Origin: Schistosoma haematobium
Lineage: Eukaryota > Platyhelminthes > Trematoda > Strigeidida > Schistosomatidae
Length of the DNA stretch: 64,000 nt
NCBI RefSeq assembly: GCF_000699445.3
Contig: NC_067201.1
Span: forward strand, 18,593,501-18,657,500
Direction of reading: 5' to 3'
The stretch's first letter is position 1. Each line of letters starts with the position of its first letter. This document shows, piece by piece, positions 11,816-21,574 of this stretch. The position numbers were made by a program, and so were the translations under genes. The notes below the pieces were generated by a model. That model had not been told where the DNA came from. It saw nothing but the letters and a program-made list of their open reading frames with translations, and searched no databases.

Positions 11816-12294
11816 TGGAGAGTTGGATATACATTTGAATTCTGAAGTTTCCGAAGACTAAATGAAGAGATTTTTTGTCTGCATTATGACCGGGAAAGAT
11901 GCTTATTATGATACATCTTTTGCTCATTTCCTTACATTCATAGGAAATAATGCGAACAGACTACCGAAACTTTTATATTCCTGGATAAATCTATTTCACT
12001 TGTTTATGCAGCTCTCAAAGAACTGCTATTATATCATGTTAAGTGTACCAATTTCTGATGTCATGAGGTAGCAATATTTAACAAAATTACTCGTTGGAAC
12101 AATCAAGAGTTTGGAGGATTTATTATTGAGCGCATTGATTATAGGGCAATGCATGGAATCGACTACCACGACATCAATAATAATAACTTAGTTATCGCAA
12201 CCCAATGCGTGCTTCAGATCATGCAAAACAATTCGCTTTCCTTTGATTCGTAACTAAGTAGACTGTCGTGGTTTATAGCCAGAGTTGAGTACAT
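11816..12294. other. Non-coding, nothing recognised
   Basis: No family signature. The small plus frame at 11862-12071 has no recognisable domain. Confidence 0.45.
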
Positions 12295-13345
12295 GATCGT
12301 TCCTTAGGAATCCAGACTGTTGGTCTCGAAGTTGGGCATCTATGGAGCCTTTTATTCTGTTTACCAATGCCCTGTTGAAGACTTTCCCATGTGTTGGGAG
12401 AAGAGTGATGCCTCTGTAGTTCTCACACTTGCTAAGATCCAAAAATCATGCTGAAGAGAATGTGGGGTATCTTCGCAGTTAATGGTGCGTCTGCTTTCAG
12501 TGCCCCTGCTGGAATATTGTCTGGCCCATCTGCCTTGTCGCTCTTGATTTGTCTGATGGCCATGCTGATCTCTTCAGTTGTTGGTGAACCAACATCGATT
12601 GAGAGGTCCGTGGGTTCTGTTTCAACGTTGGATGAGTTCAGTGGAGCTGGTCGATTCAAAAGTTCTTTGAAGTGTTCTACCCACGTAATTTGCTGTTCTT
12701 CGATGTTGGTGATTACTTTGCCTTCCTTCTTTTCAGAGGTCGTTCTGGTTTCCGATAATTTTCAGCGAGTTTCTTTGTTGATTCACACAGTTTTCTCATG
12801 TTTCCTTCTCTTGCAGCCTTTTTCGCCGTCATTGCTAAATCCTCCACATATTTGAGTTTGTCGATTCTGAAGCTCCTGTTAACCTGCTTGTTTACTCCTA
12901 TGTATTCAGCTTAAGCCTATGCTTTCTCAGCTCTTGTTCGGCTGGTATTGATTGCTGCTTTCTCGTTGTTCCTTTCTTGAATCTTATCCAGTGAATCAAA
13001 AGTGATCCATTCCTTGTGATGGTGCTTCTTGTGGCCCAGGACCTCATGACTTGTTAGAGTGATTGCCTATTTTATCCCTTTCCAGTCGCTCTCCATAGTA
13101 GCTCCCTCTCCACTGAGTAGATCATGAAAACATAGAATCTATTTCTGAGGACTATCTTGAATTTGTTGAGTTTGTCAGTATCCTGAAGAAAGTCCGTACT
13201 AAACTTTTGTGCTGTTGTTCGCCCCGTTGACCGGTGCTTCCAGAATTGGCGACCAGCAAGTGATGATCTGATGCTATATCAGCTCCTCTCTTTATTTCCA
13301 CATCCTTCATCGACCTCTTGAACCTTTTGTTGATACGTGTATGGT
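12295..13345 (-). pseudogene. RTE endonuclease end, linker and RT start (left copy)
   Basis: On the minus strand the sequence continues the endonuclease with ATC GAC CAT (IDH) and INKRF near 13340. It then runs through a linker matching 27850-28330 of the right copy. The RT begins with RPAPLNSSNVETEPTDL, ISMAIRQIKSDKADGPDNIP, CENYRGITLLPTHGKVFNRA and QLRDQQSGF, and stops there. Several frameshifts separate these pieces, for example near 12440. Identity to the right copy is visibly lower here (about 80-85% at protein level) than in the upstream endonuclease block. Confidence 0.8.
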
Positions 13346-14375
13346 CGATTTATTATTATTAGTCACAAACATCTTATGGGTAAATAAGTTTTGTGAAGAA
13401 ACAATCTCGGGTTTCTTCAAAAAAATGCAATAATACACAATTTTCAATAACGTTAGCATTATATTTGCCATAATTAAAAAAAGTAATAATAATAGAATAA
13501 GAAGAATAGTAAATCGGGTCTGTGTAATTGAGAAGAATATTGAATTGAGTTTAAAGAAGGGAAGGTTGAAAATAAGGGATAGAAATAAAAGAGATGTGAA
13601 ATACGCAAATAGTTTAATAGGCGTGTTTATGAACACAGAACAATAATAAACGAATATGTATATATCGTCAAATTAGTAACAAAAGATAATTAAGAAAAAA
13701 TAACTCATTATCGCAGTAAGATATGACGCTAGAATAAATGTTTGTGCAGTTATAGTTTGGAGTGATGCTATGAAAGTCTCAATTAAGTGAAAAGGATAAC
13801 GAAATATCAATATGTATGAGACATATATGCATAGTGAAGATAAAACGAGTCTGAGAAATTAATTTAAGTGTAACACAAGTTGTTGTCTTAATTACAAACT
13901 TCCTAAACTTAAGAATAATATTTATTTAGATGGAAAAAAGAGAGAAAAGTGAACATCTAGTGAAAGATTTCAACCATGATAATAATAATAGTGTGATCAA
14001 TATCGACCTCAGAAGTAAACCAGCAATTGAGAAAAATAAAATAAAAATCCTCTAAAGCACTCGGATGAATACATTTAGATTTATGTAATAGTATACAGAG
14101 TGAAACCGGATATTAGTATAAATATTTGTGCAGTAATAATTATGAATGACGCTATGAAATTCACAATTGATTTTAAAGGACAATCTGGAATTAAATATGT
14201 TTAGAAGGATAAGAAGAGATAAAAAGTATATCCAATGTATCAGGGGACCAATAATAATAAATACGAACATAAGCAGACTTCATATATTAAGATGAATAGA
14301 AATAAAATAAAGTAGACGTGACGTATCAAAGGTTTCATTTTGCTTTTCAGACAATTAGATGGATGACGGACCTTG
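13346..14375 (-). other. A-type LINE 3' UTR (left copy)
   Basis: About 1 kb of AT-rich sequence with two internally similar sub-blocks, each containing a gact/gaatttcatagc.tca motif. It aligns with 30145-31067 but with clear substitutions and indels (I estimate 5-10%), unlike the adjacent coding block. Open frames here (13307-13636, 14052-14270) are shadows of low-complexity sequence. It ends in a short (AAT)n run at the insertion boundary, a 3' microsatellite tail. Confidence 0.7.
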
Positions 14376-14378
14376 TTT

Positions 14379-15118
14379 CTATAAATCATTGTTGAATACA
14401 TTGATATTCAATAGGTGACATAATCCACTTTCGGAAAGAAAATCGTCAAGGAGACTTTTGAACCGGGTTGTAGTTTCACTGCAACGGAGGTTCACTGGCA
14501 GTCTGTTCCACATGGTTGAGTAGCAAACAAGGAGAAAATTCTGGCGTAATTCTGTGTGGGTTCTTGGAATCGCTCTAACATTCTCCTTATTGCGTAGATT
14601 GTGGGATGATATCATAAAGTATGAAGGGGTGGATACCGAAGAGTAGGAAGTACCGTTAATAAGCCGGTAGATAAAGGCAAGATTTAATTTCATACGTCTG
14701 ATCCAAAGAGGTTCTAAGTTGAGTTGTTGACATCTTTAGTAATAGTCTTTGTTATCGGAATACCCCAGAACAGCTTTGGTGAACTTTCTTTGAACACCTT
14801 CAATTCAAATCAGGTCATTATTGAAGTTTATCATTATCAATCCGATGAGCTTTCTAGCTTTGGATACTTGAGATATAATGTGTTCAGAAAAGTTCAGACT
14901 GTTGCTATATCTTAAACCCAAGTCACGAACAGTGTTGAGAGGTTTGGGTGTATGTTTGTGTATAGTCAGATTTAATTTAAGGCAGCGACCAATGTGAATA
15001 AATCCACTTTTGTCAACATTAAGTGGCGAATTCCACGAAACAGTCCATTCGTATAACTTGTTTATTTCCTCTGGGATTACCGCTGAAATAAAGCTTTCTT
15101 TCGTGGGAGAAGAGAATG
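14379..15118 (-). pseudogene. A-type LINE RT C-terminal region (left copy)
   Basis: The reverse complement encodes the C-terminal part of the A polymerase ORF. It begins IYSFSSPTKESFISAV and EINKLYEWTVSWN (the region after the FADD motif) and ends with the 104-residue frame MKLNLAFIYRLINGTSYSSV through CHLLNINVFNNDL. That last frame is residue-for-residue identical to 26537-26851 of the right copy. About 85 bp present in the right copy (about 26333-26418) are missing here. The missing segment is bounded by ATAAT in both flanks, so it looks like a microhomology deletion. Confidence 0.82.
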
Positions 15119-15123
15119 AATAA
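15119..15123 (+). repeat. Target-site duplication AATAA, left
   Basis: AATAA directly precedes the short LTR at 15124 and recurs at 17980-17984 directly after the second LTR. The same 5 bp (as TTATT) flank the solo LTR in the right A copy at 25852-25856 and 26020-26024. Confidence 0.9.
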
Positions 15124-15286
15124 ATGTGGTGTTTGAATGAACTAATGATTCCTTTGTACTTGTTGAATGCTTGATTTCGAATTCTAAATGCAATACATTT
15201 GTTCTTGCTTGTCTAGTACTTCTTGATTCAATTACGTTAATTCTGGGATTCCTAGTTCATACTATAATTCAAATAATTCGAAACAT
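15124..15286 (+). repeat. 163-bp LTR, 5' copy
   Basis: Runs from ATGTGGTGTTTG to CGAAACAT. It matches 17817-17979 along its length; one visible difference is a G at the position where the other copy has A (aaatGcaatac versus aaatAcaatac). The right-copy solo LTR carries the G variant. Ends ATGT...ACAT are mutually inverted. Confidence 0.88.
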
Positions 15287-15301
15287 TATATTGACTTCGC
15301 G

Positions 15302-15457
15302 ATGGAGCCTGCGATGGAAAAGTTAGATATTTATTCAACTTCTGAAGCTTTTGAGGATTATTTTGAAAGGTTCGAAATTTGGGCTTTGACCAAGGAAGAT
15401 GATGAGGATGTTAATATTGGAGCACATTTCCTCACATTCATCGGAAAAGAAGCATAC
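15302..15457 (+). pseudogene. Gypsy-like gag N-terminus, interrupted
   Basis: The frame starts MEPAMEKLDIYSTSEAFEDY and reads FERFEIWALTKEDDEDVNIG, then HFLTFIGKEAY at 15457. This is a typical Gypsy capsid start, with an aromatic-rich helix followed by FL.FIG..AY.LL. The reading continues, after the 1187-bp Penelope-like insertion, at 16645 as KEAYSLLKTLSLPEKPISL. Gag normally packages element RNA; here it is split. The ATG is only 16 bp after the LTR. Confidence 0.8.
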
Positions 15458-15769
15458 TTTCTTGATGTTGCCATAAAACGCAGGGGAGACGGGACAGTTC
15501 AACGTTCAATTTATAGAAAAAGTAATTGGAATGGCTTCTACCTGAATTTCAATAGTTTTTGTCCAATTAGTTACAAGAAGGCGTTGGTTAAAACACTATT
15601 TTACGGGGCAGAAAAGATATGCACCACCGACAAACTGGAAGAAGAATTAATGAACGTAGAAAAATGTCTAAAAGACAACTTTTATCCACAAAAATTTATT
15701 GACAAATATAAAAGGCCCAAGGAAAAGAAGACGGAAATAACTATGGTCAATAAAAGCCAGTATATATAA
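15458..15769 (+). pseudogene. Penelope-like RT C-terminal part
   Basis: The residues following the insertion point read FLDVAIKRRGDGTVQRSIYR, NGFYLNFNSFCPISYKKALV and KTLFYGAEKICTTDKLEEEL. This is the conserved segment after the RT catalytic region in Penelope-like elements (usual form LPFLDV, YRK, G.Y.N..S..P...K..LV..L). The frame ends at TAA 15767-15769. The catalytic YVDD part is missing because the element is 5'-truncated. The ORF starting at 15302 is therefore a gag-Penelope chimera created by insertion, not a natural protein. Confidence 0.87.
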
Positions 15770-15942
15770 ATCTTAACTTTAAAGGTGATGACGTCGCACA
15801 AATTATCAACAAGAGACTGAATACAGCGCTAGCCAGAACTTATCCGGCTGCTAAACTTTTAATTCTCTATAAAACAACATGTTCAATAACCCAATCAAAG
15901 ATCGACAAGCAACCCTTTCATGTTACCGCCAACTGTATTCAT

Positions 15943-16245
15943 AAATTTACGTGTACCTGCCAAAGCAGCTACATCGGCCGAACTGAAAGGAGATCATATC
16001 TTAGATTCTTTGAACATGTTCCAAAAAGTCTTAGAACAAGGGAAAGAAAGACTCTGAACAGTGCGATCACCAAACATCTCCTTGATACAGGACATCAGGT
16101 AGATACCTTACAATCCTTTAGGGTGATTAGTAAGCAGCCAAACTCCAGTCTTCTGAAGTTTGCTGAAGCCATTGCCATCAGGCGTCAAAAACCTGACCTA
16201 TGTATTCAAAAGGAGACGGTGGTTAATCTTTCCTTACCCTGGTGA
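15943..16245 (+). pseudogene. Penelope-like GIY-YIG endonuclease region
   Basis: The frame from about 15943 reads KFTCTCQSSYIGRTERR, with the SYIGRTER strand-helix typical of GIY-YIG nucleases of Penelope-like elements. It continues FFEHVPKSL, AITKHLLDTGH, FRVISKQPNSSLLKFAEAIA and IRRQKPDLCIQKE, and ends NLSLPW with a stop near 16245. In the family this domain nicks target DNA for target-primed reverse transcription. The conserved H of the TGH segment and the E of FAEA are present. The upstream link to the RT is broken by stops. Confidence 0.85.
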
Positions 16246-16644
16246 CAAATATTTCTTCACTGAACCTTAAAATTTTTTTCTTTTTTCTGTTGTATTTATT
16301 ACATCATTGATTCTAATTTATTTTTTCAACTATCTTTCAAATTAATAATCTTTCAACTGAACTCTAATCACTATATTCTTATCAATGTTTATTCATTAAG
16401 TAATCAATTGTTTCTAACCCATTTTTGAACTCTTGTCACAATTAATGTTGTAGAATATTCTTTCACATTAGGTATATATTTACAATATTCTGTAAGCAAT
16501 TTAAATCCATTATGCAATTATGATTTTTAAATATCACAGGTTGTAAGCAGCTGACGAGAACCTACGAAATAAAATGAATTCATGCTATTCTGCTAGAATC
16601 TTTGTTCTTGCTCTTTTCAAAATGATAAAGGGAACTATGTGTAT

Positions 16645-17575
16645 AAAAGAAGCATACAGCTTATTAAAAACTCTGTCTTTACCAGAAAAGCCCATTTCAC
16701 TTTCTTATACAGTTCTCAAGGATCTACTACTAGGCTATGTTCAGTATACAAATTCCGAATGTCGTAAAGGAGGAAGATTTCGTAAAACGATTCATGAGGA
16801 TACAAAAAATTCCATTACATTACGTCACCCCAACCCAGTCCATACTCAAAGTCATGCAGATAATTCATTGGGGAATTGCGATCTAGTTCACGAAGATGGG
16901 CGCAAGTCTGGTCAATGCTTGTTCATCTTATTGCAAATGATATTAAGTCTTACAATTCTGATTCTACTAAGTCGAGTATTTATAATGATGATTTATCTTT
17001 ATCAACAATTGCAATAGACAGTGTAGAGTCATGTAGCAGTTCAGAGTTAAATGAAACTCAGAATTCTTGCGAGACAACAGTTTCTAACCAATCGATTTAT
17101 CAGATTTTTCATGTTATTGTACGAGATATGGCTTTTCCTAATGATTCACTTATTTCTGACGAAATTCCTTGCAAATCTGAGGAAAATATGTTGAGTGAAC
17201 ATAATTATGATCGAAAACCTGATGTAGTTTTGATAGATGCTGATTTTTCTAATGATCCATTACTCTGCAATGACATTCTTAATAAATTTCATGAAAATAT
17301 TTCGGAAGAATCAAATCCTAATGTCATATCATATATTACCTATCCTCATAATGCATTTGATTCTTGTGAAAAACTTTTTCAGTGAGAAGCACAAGCACTA
17401 AATGAGCTCGATTTTAATTACAATTCGGATAGTTCCATATCAATTGCTGTTTATCCTTGTCAAAAAGTCACTTCTAATGTTTACTCTAGTCAATGTGAGA
17501 AATATGTTTCAAATGAAGCCACATCATTCATAACTTGGAGATATAAAGATCCAACATTATTTCGTGGGGGAGGAT
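16645..17575 (+). pseudogene. Gypsy-like gag remainder and Pol C-terminal tail
   Basis: The first part (to about 16920) continues gag: EAYSLLKTLSLPEKPISLSY, TVLKDLLLGY, then an Arg/His-rich stretch ending KSGQC. A frame change at 16876-16920 leads into a long acidic, Ser/Asn-rich tail (SDSTKSSIYNDDLSLSTIAI, VVLIDADFSNDPLLCNDILN), a stop at 17383-17385, and the terminal DPTLFRGGG followed by a stop near 17578. The same LLDVDFLNDSL and DPTLFRGGG pattern closes the Gypsy ORF at 57365. Everything between gag and this tail has been lost. Confidence 0.75.
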
Positions 17576-17816
17576 AGTGTTGAGAAATCTGTGCTTAAAA
17601 TTATAGATAGTGGTTTCGGCATACAACTGACATGGTAATTGTATACAATCCTAGGAAGCAGTTGAGTCTGTTCCAATTTCGGTTGTTAATTCTAATGAGT
17701 GCATTCTAGATAATGGAGTTTTTATCCAGTACAATGTCGGACAGACACAGGATGAACTTAAAAAGAGGACGTACAATCGATTACAAACACTTAGACTCTA
17801 AATTAAGCTGTGGCAT

Positions 17817-17979
17817 ATGTGGTGTTTGAATGAACTAATGATTCCTTTGTACTTGTTGAATGCTTGATTTCGAATTCTAAATACAATACATTTGTTCTTG
17901 CTTGTCTAGTACTTCTTGATTCAATTACGTTAATTCTGGGATTCCTAGTTCATACTATAATTCAAATAATTCGAAACAT
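17817..17979 (+). repeat. 163-bp LTR, 3' copy
   Basis: Partner of 15124-15286, followed by AATAA at 17980-17984. No strong polypurine tract precedes it; the nearest purine run is around 17759-17769, about 50 bp upstream. Confidence 0.88.
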
Positions 17980-19410
17980 AATAAACTACTTTCAGGTCAT
18001 CGGCAACGAGGAAAGGCTTACCATACTGAAAGAGGAAACACACCTCATTGATAAAAAGGAGAAAGAGTAATGGACCAACCACACTTCCTTGTATAACCCC
18101 ACTGGTTACATTCACAGGTTTAGAGTAGCAAGATCCAAAGCGAACGATTTGGCTACGTTCTTCTAAAAAAGATTTGAGCCAAGATAAAAGGGGATTCTGT
18201 ATGCCAAATGAAGAGAGTTTTAAAAGAAGAAGTTTGTGTGAGACACTGTCGAAAGCCTTACTAAAATCGAAGTAAAGAACTATCACTGACCGACCAACAT
18301 CTCTTCTCTGGGTAATTTGATCAAGAAATTCCAGGTGCGATGTGAAACATGAGCGTTTAGTCATAAACCCGTGTTGGGATGGGCTGATCAGACTAGCCGA
18401 AAGTAAAAATGATAGTAGCTGTTTGTGGATGATTTTTCCATGGTTCTTGAGAGCACGGATGTCAAATTAATTGACCTATAGTTAATAATATCACTACGTG
18501 ATCCTGTTTTGAATCTAGGGGTAATAAGGGATGTTTTCCATACATATGGATGGGTCCCATATTCCATAGATAGATTGAAAAGTTTCAAACAAAATAGTGG
18601 AAATTCTCTACTTCCATATTTCACAAATGATGAAGGTATCCCATCAGGTCCACTATCATAAGACTTTTTTAGGGCAGCTTTGGTCTGCTTGATGTTGGAG
18701 TGTGTAAAATCAATTTTCGACAGATGTCTGGATGTCAGCATTGGTAATGTAATGGTAGGGCTTTCAGTTCCAGTTTTGTAGCACTGCGAGAAGTGCTTGC
18801 TGAATTGTTCGCATATAGTATTCGGGTAGTTAACAATGCTTCCGTTAACTATGAAGAATTTAGTCGTGCCAAGGGAATTTGACTTTACACGGGATTTAAA
18901 AAGCCGAAGTATTGATAATTCTGGGCTTTTACTACGTAGAGCTTTATTTTCTATATTCATGAAATGCTTACGTTTAGATGAAGCATTTCTGTCGATTAAT
19001 TTAAGTATACTCTGAAGTGCATACACATCATTCTGCTCATAGTAGCGGTATTTTAATTTCCTCAGCTTTCTTTTAAAAGTATTTTGGCCCCTATTAGAAT
19101 TATAAGCCACACGGCCAATAACTGGAGCAGTGCAGCCGAGACAATATATCAGGTTGTGGTATAGATTGGAAAGCGCAATGTCAACATTATTTGTGGTAAA
19201 ATAAGTTTCCCATGGTAACCAGTGAATGAGAGTTTCAGTTCGTTTCCAGGTTTGTTGATCAAAATGTCTGCTCTGATACATCATTGAAGCTTTAGAGTTC
19301 AATTGTATGGCGTTTAAAGAGTGAATAATAATCAATACAACTCCATGATCACTCATAAAAAACTCATGACTGGTATGTACCGAGATAGAGTCTATGTCGG
19401 TTGTGAACAA
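17980..19410 (-). pseudogene. A-type LINE reverse transcriptase (left copy)
   Basis: The minus-strand frame 19410-18388 (340 residues) covers the endonuclease end (FMSDHGVVLII, with the SDH triad residues), the linker and the RT fingers (KKSYDSGPDGIPSSFVKYGS, PVIGR, TSLITPRFKTGSRSDIINYR). A one-base deletion in the run after ATGGAAAA shifts the frame near 18440. The palm continues at 18364-17945 with VLYFDFSKAFDSVSHKLLLL, TSGVIQGSVVGPLLFLLFIN and ADDLKVVYYVS. The ADD box keeps both catalytic aspartates, with F replaced by V before it. The Gypsy LTR interrupts right after YYVS. The same frameshift occurs in the right copy. Confidence 0.87.
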
Positions 19411-20090
19411 TAAATCAAGTATATTATTCCCCCTAGTCGGTTTTCGGACCTGTTAAACCCATCCACAAATTTCCATTGTTTCAAATAGCTTGTTATATCC
19501 ACCCGGTACCGCAGTCGAACCCCATGTAATTTTTAGCAGATTAAAATCACGTCCGATGATTTTAAAAGTATGCGGTTGGTGCGAAGCAATGGAAAATATG
19601 TTTGTTAGTAATCTGTCAAACTTAGTATCCACATGAGGTGGTCTATATATGCATCCCACCAGTAAATAATTTTGGGATCCACAGTTTACAGTAACCCAAG
19701 TGGAGTCGTCTATAGCATCAAGAGATTTATCCCCAAATTTGCATGCTTGAATGTCTGAACGGACATAGATAATTGTACCGCCTCCTAATCCATAACATCT
19801 ATCGGTTCTGAAGAAAACGTAGTCATCTACATTCGAGGAATGATCGGATATAGATTAATTGCACCACGTCTCCGTAATGAGTACAATGATTGGATTTACA
19901 AGGAATAAAAGAGTTTTAAGATGAATAAGTTTATTGGACAGAGAGTGGGTATTGAACGAAAAACTAAGAACCTCAGACTTATCATATTGAAGCAGGTTAG
20001 AGTATAAATCGTAGTTGGTAGTTCCGTGAATACTCGTAGGATTGGCTAAGGTAAGAGTTGTGTTGCGAGGGGAAATAGATTCAACCACTT
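19411..20090 (-). pseudogene. A-type LINE apurinic-type endonuclease (left copy)
   Basis: Pieces on the minus strand are FSFNTHSLSNKLIHLKTLLF, then ITETW (catalytic Glu) at about 19858, a stop, then FFRTDRCYGLGGGTIIYVRS and GCIYRPPHVD, and KIIGRDFNLLKITW at about 19560. The last corresponds to the GDFN motif, with G-D changed to G-R-D. A stop near 19455 separates it from the next frame carrying SDH. The domain normally nicks target DNA to prime reverse transcription. At least two stops make this copy inactive. Confidence 0.8.
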
Positions 20091-20157
20091 TGTAATCATG
20101 TGAAATATGTTTACCGTTGCCGGCAGGAAAGCCGGCGGAATTACAGAAAAAGTCTTC

Positions 20158-21413
20158 TCATTGCCATTGGATATAACATCTGATAAAAGGCAAAGTGTAC
20201 ATATTGGGAACCGGACCAAGAAGGCTATCAGGTCTATGTGTGCGACAAAGTGGCCTTTTACAATTCAACTTACTATTTATACCTGATGTATGGGTAACAT
20301 GTCCCAGACGTTTACTTCCAAGGTTTGTGGTTAATTTCGGCTTCTTCATAATTTGGAGAGGATCGTGTGCTGTTACACATACTTGGGATGGTTTGCGAGG
20401 TTCAAATATATCAGCGTTAACTATGTGGTCAGTTATATGAATGTTATGATTAGTTTTCCTGTTATTCATTGCACAGTTACTGTGACTTGGTGTTGCACCA
20501 ACAGGGGTTTGGACTGTGTTATCCCATTCGTCATCAGCACAACTACTTCGGGTTGAATCTTAGTCAACATTCTTAAGAGGATGGACACTACCTACATCGG
20601 GATTACTTTCTTCTGGGTTTTGAACTTTAAGAGATTCAGAAGAGTTTTTCGGTGGCGGCATACCTGCAAAGCTAGACGTCCTCTTAGAATCGGACTTAAT
20701 TTTACGATCATTAGGATTACGATGCGTTTGGGAGTTTGACGCTGGTGGTCTGTAGCTATCTCTTCCTGCTTTTCGCTGGCATGTTGTTCTATCCGGAAGA
20801 GTCTTAATATCCTTGAAAATCTGTTTTGGTCTCAATGAATTGGAGGAAGTTAAAAATTCACTGGCGCCTACAGATGAGGTGAATTTGAACAAGATCGGTC
20901 AGTGCATACCAGGATGACTTATTTTTAATCTTGTGCATACACATGGTACGTGTGTCATATTACTGGCTCTAAGCAGATTAGATTTGATATTTTTAAGGGC
21001 ATATGTGTCCGGTATATTGAACACAATTGGACTGCTAGATCGTCTTATTCTTTCAAATACCTCTGATGCAACATGATCTAGGAAGTTATTTATGTCATTC
21101 ATTTGACCTGGAGTCTCTGTGAGGTTGGGGTTGATGAGATATTTAAGCGGATTGAGAATGTTTATGTCTACTTGCAACTTTCTTATAGCATCCATATGGT
21201 TGCAGTTGAGATTATCACCACTGTTTACCAGCAGAGTTTTCAACATGTCTGGAATGGAGACAACTGGTAAAAGCTTGTCTGCTTGCGGATGAACAGAGTG
21301 GCTCTTCTCGTTGAAACTGTCGGAAATCATGTCAGCAGTGGAGTTAAATAGTGTCGTTTTCCTACGATGGCTGGACGCCTAGAAGCAGGGGTCTTCATTT
21401 TCTTTTGTGGCAT
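20158..21413 (-). pseudogene. A-type LINE ORF1 (left copy), broken
   Basis: The start is ATG at 21413 (MPQKKMKTPASRRPAIVGKR), shifted soon after into the frame MISDSFNEKSHSVHPQADKL. A segment reading FNIPDTYALKNIKSNLLRAS, then CVCTRLK, resembles the RNA-binding core seen in CR1-type ORF1 proteins. A stop follows GMH at 20899. Basic, Ser/Pro-rich frames continue to about 20158. No PHD-type finger is visible here, unlike ORF1 of elements B and C. ORF1 proteins of this class bind element RNA; this one is fragmented. Confidence 0.65.
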
Positions 21414-21574
21414 GATAAGAAAGTGACGTATAGCAAGTGGATTGAACAGAATGTTGGAAATAGAAATGAGTGAAAAAATCAATTCCGAGGGCTCAAGTTA
21501 GTCTAGAAATCAAAACCTATGTTTTAACCAAGAGTGAGTGTATCGTGAGGATTAGTGGTGTCAAAAAACAAGAG

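Larger units (their letters stand above)
15458..16644 (+). mobile_element. Penelope-like element, 5'-truncated, in gag
   Basis: An exact 13-bp duplication (aaaagaagcatac at 15445-15457 and 16645-16657) brackets the insertion. Contents: the RT C-terminal region starting at FLDV, then an RT-to-endonuclease linker, then a GIY-YIG-like nuclease region (15943-16245) and an AT-rich 3' tail. Removing it joins the gag frame precisely (KEAY to SLLKTL). The combination of RT and GIY-YIG is diagnostic of Penelope-like elements, which schistosomes are known to carry. Confidence 0.88.
15124..17979 (+). mobile_element. Short-LTR Gypsy-like deletion derivative
   Basis: The element is bounded by 163-bp direct repeats (15124-15286 and 17817-17979) and 5-bp duplications AATAA. 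It carries a gag N-terminus, then a region with Ser/Asn/Asp-rich sequence ending YKDPTLFRGGG, the same C-terminal end as the 797-residue ORF at 57365-59758. Protease, RT, RNase H and integrase are absent. No primer-binding-site-like TGG follows the first LTR and gag starts only 16 bp after it, so this copy would be non-autonomous. It sits in the A-type LINE polymerase gene on the opposite strand and is itself split by a Penelope-like element (15458-16644). Confidence 0.83.
13346..21574 (-). mobile_element. A-type CR1-like LINE (left copy), inserted in RTE
   Basis: Reading right to left: a 5' UTR from about 21574, ORF1 (ATG at 21413), endonuclease (about 20090-19400), reverse transcriptase (19410-17985), an inserted Gypsy derivative (15124-17979), the RT C-terminal region (15118-14379), and a 3' UTR of about 950 bp ending in aataataataaa at 13345. 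Insertion into the RTE element at an AAATC-like site is shown by the split RTE frame. All ORFs carry stops or shifts. It is the longer of the two A copies; the right copy (24583-31067) lacks ORF1 and endonuclease. Confidence 0.83.

Noticed and set aside
15302..15769. 155-residue ORF that could be taken for a novel schistosome protein
   Set aside because: It is a chimera: gag up to KEAY (15457), then a Penelope-like RT from FLDV onward, bounded by a 13-bp duplication.
17579..17979. A 401-bp LTR starting at TGTTGAGAAATC after a purine run
   Set aside because: The 5' terminal repeat and both target duplications define a 163-bp LTR, and the same TGTTGAG string in the element at 57365 is also about 80 bp before its LTR.
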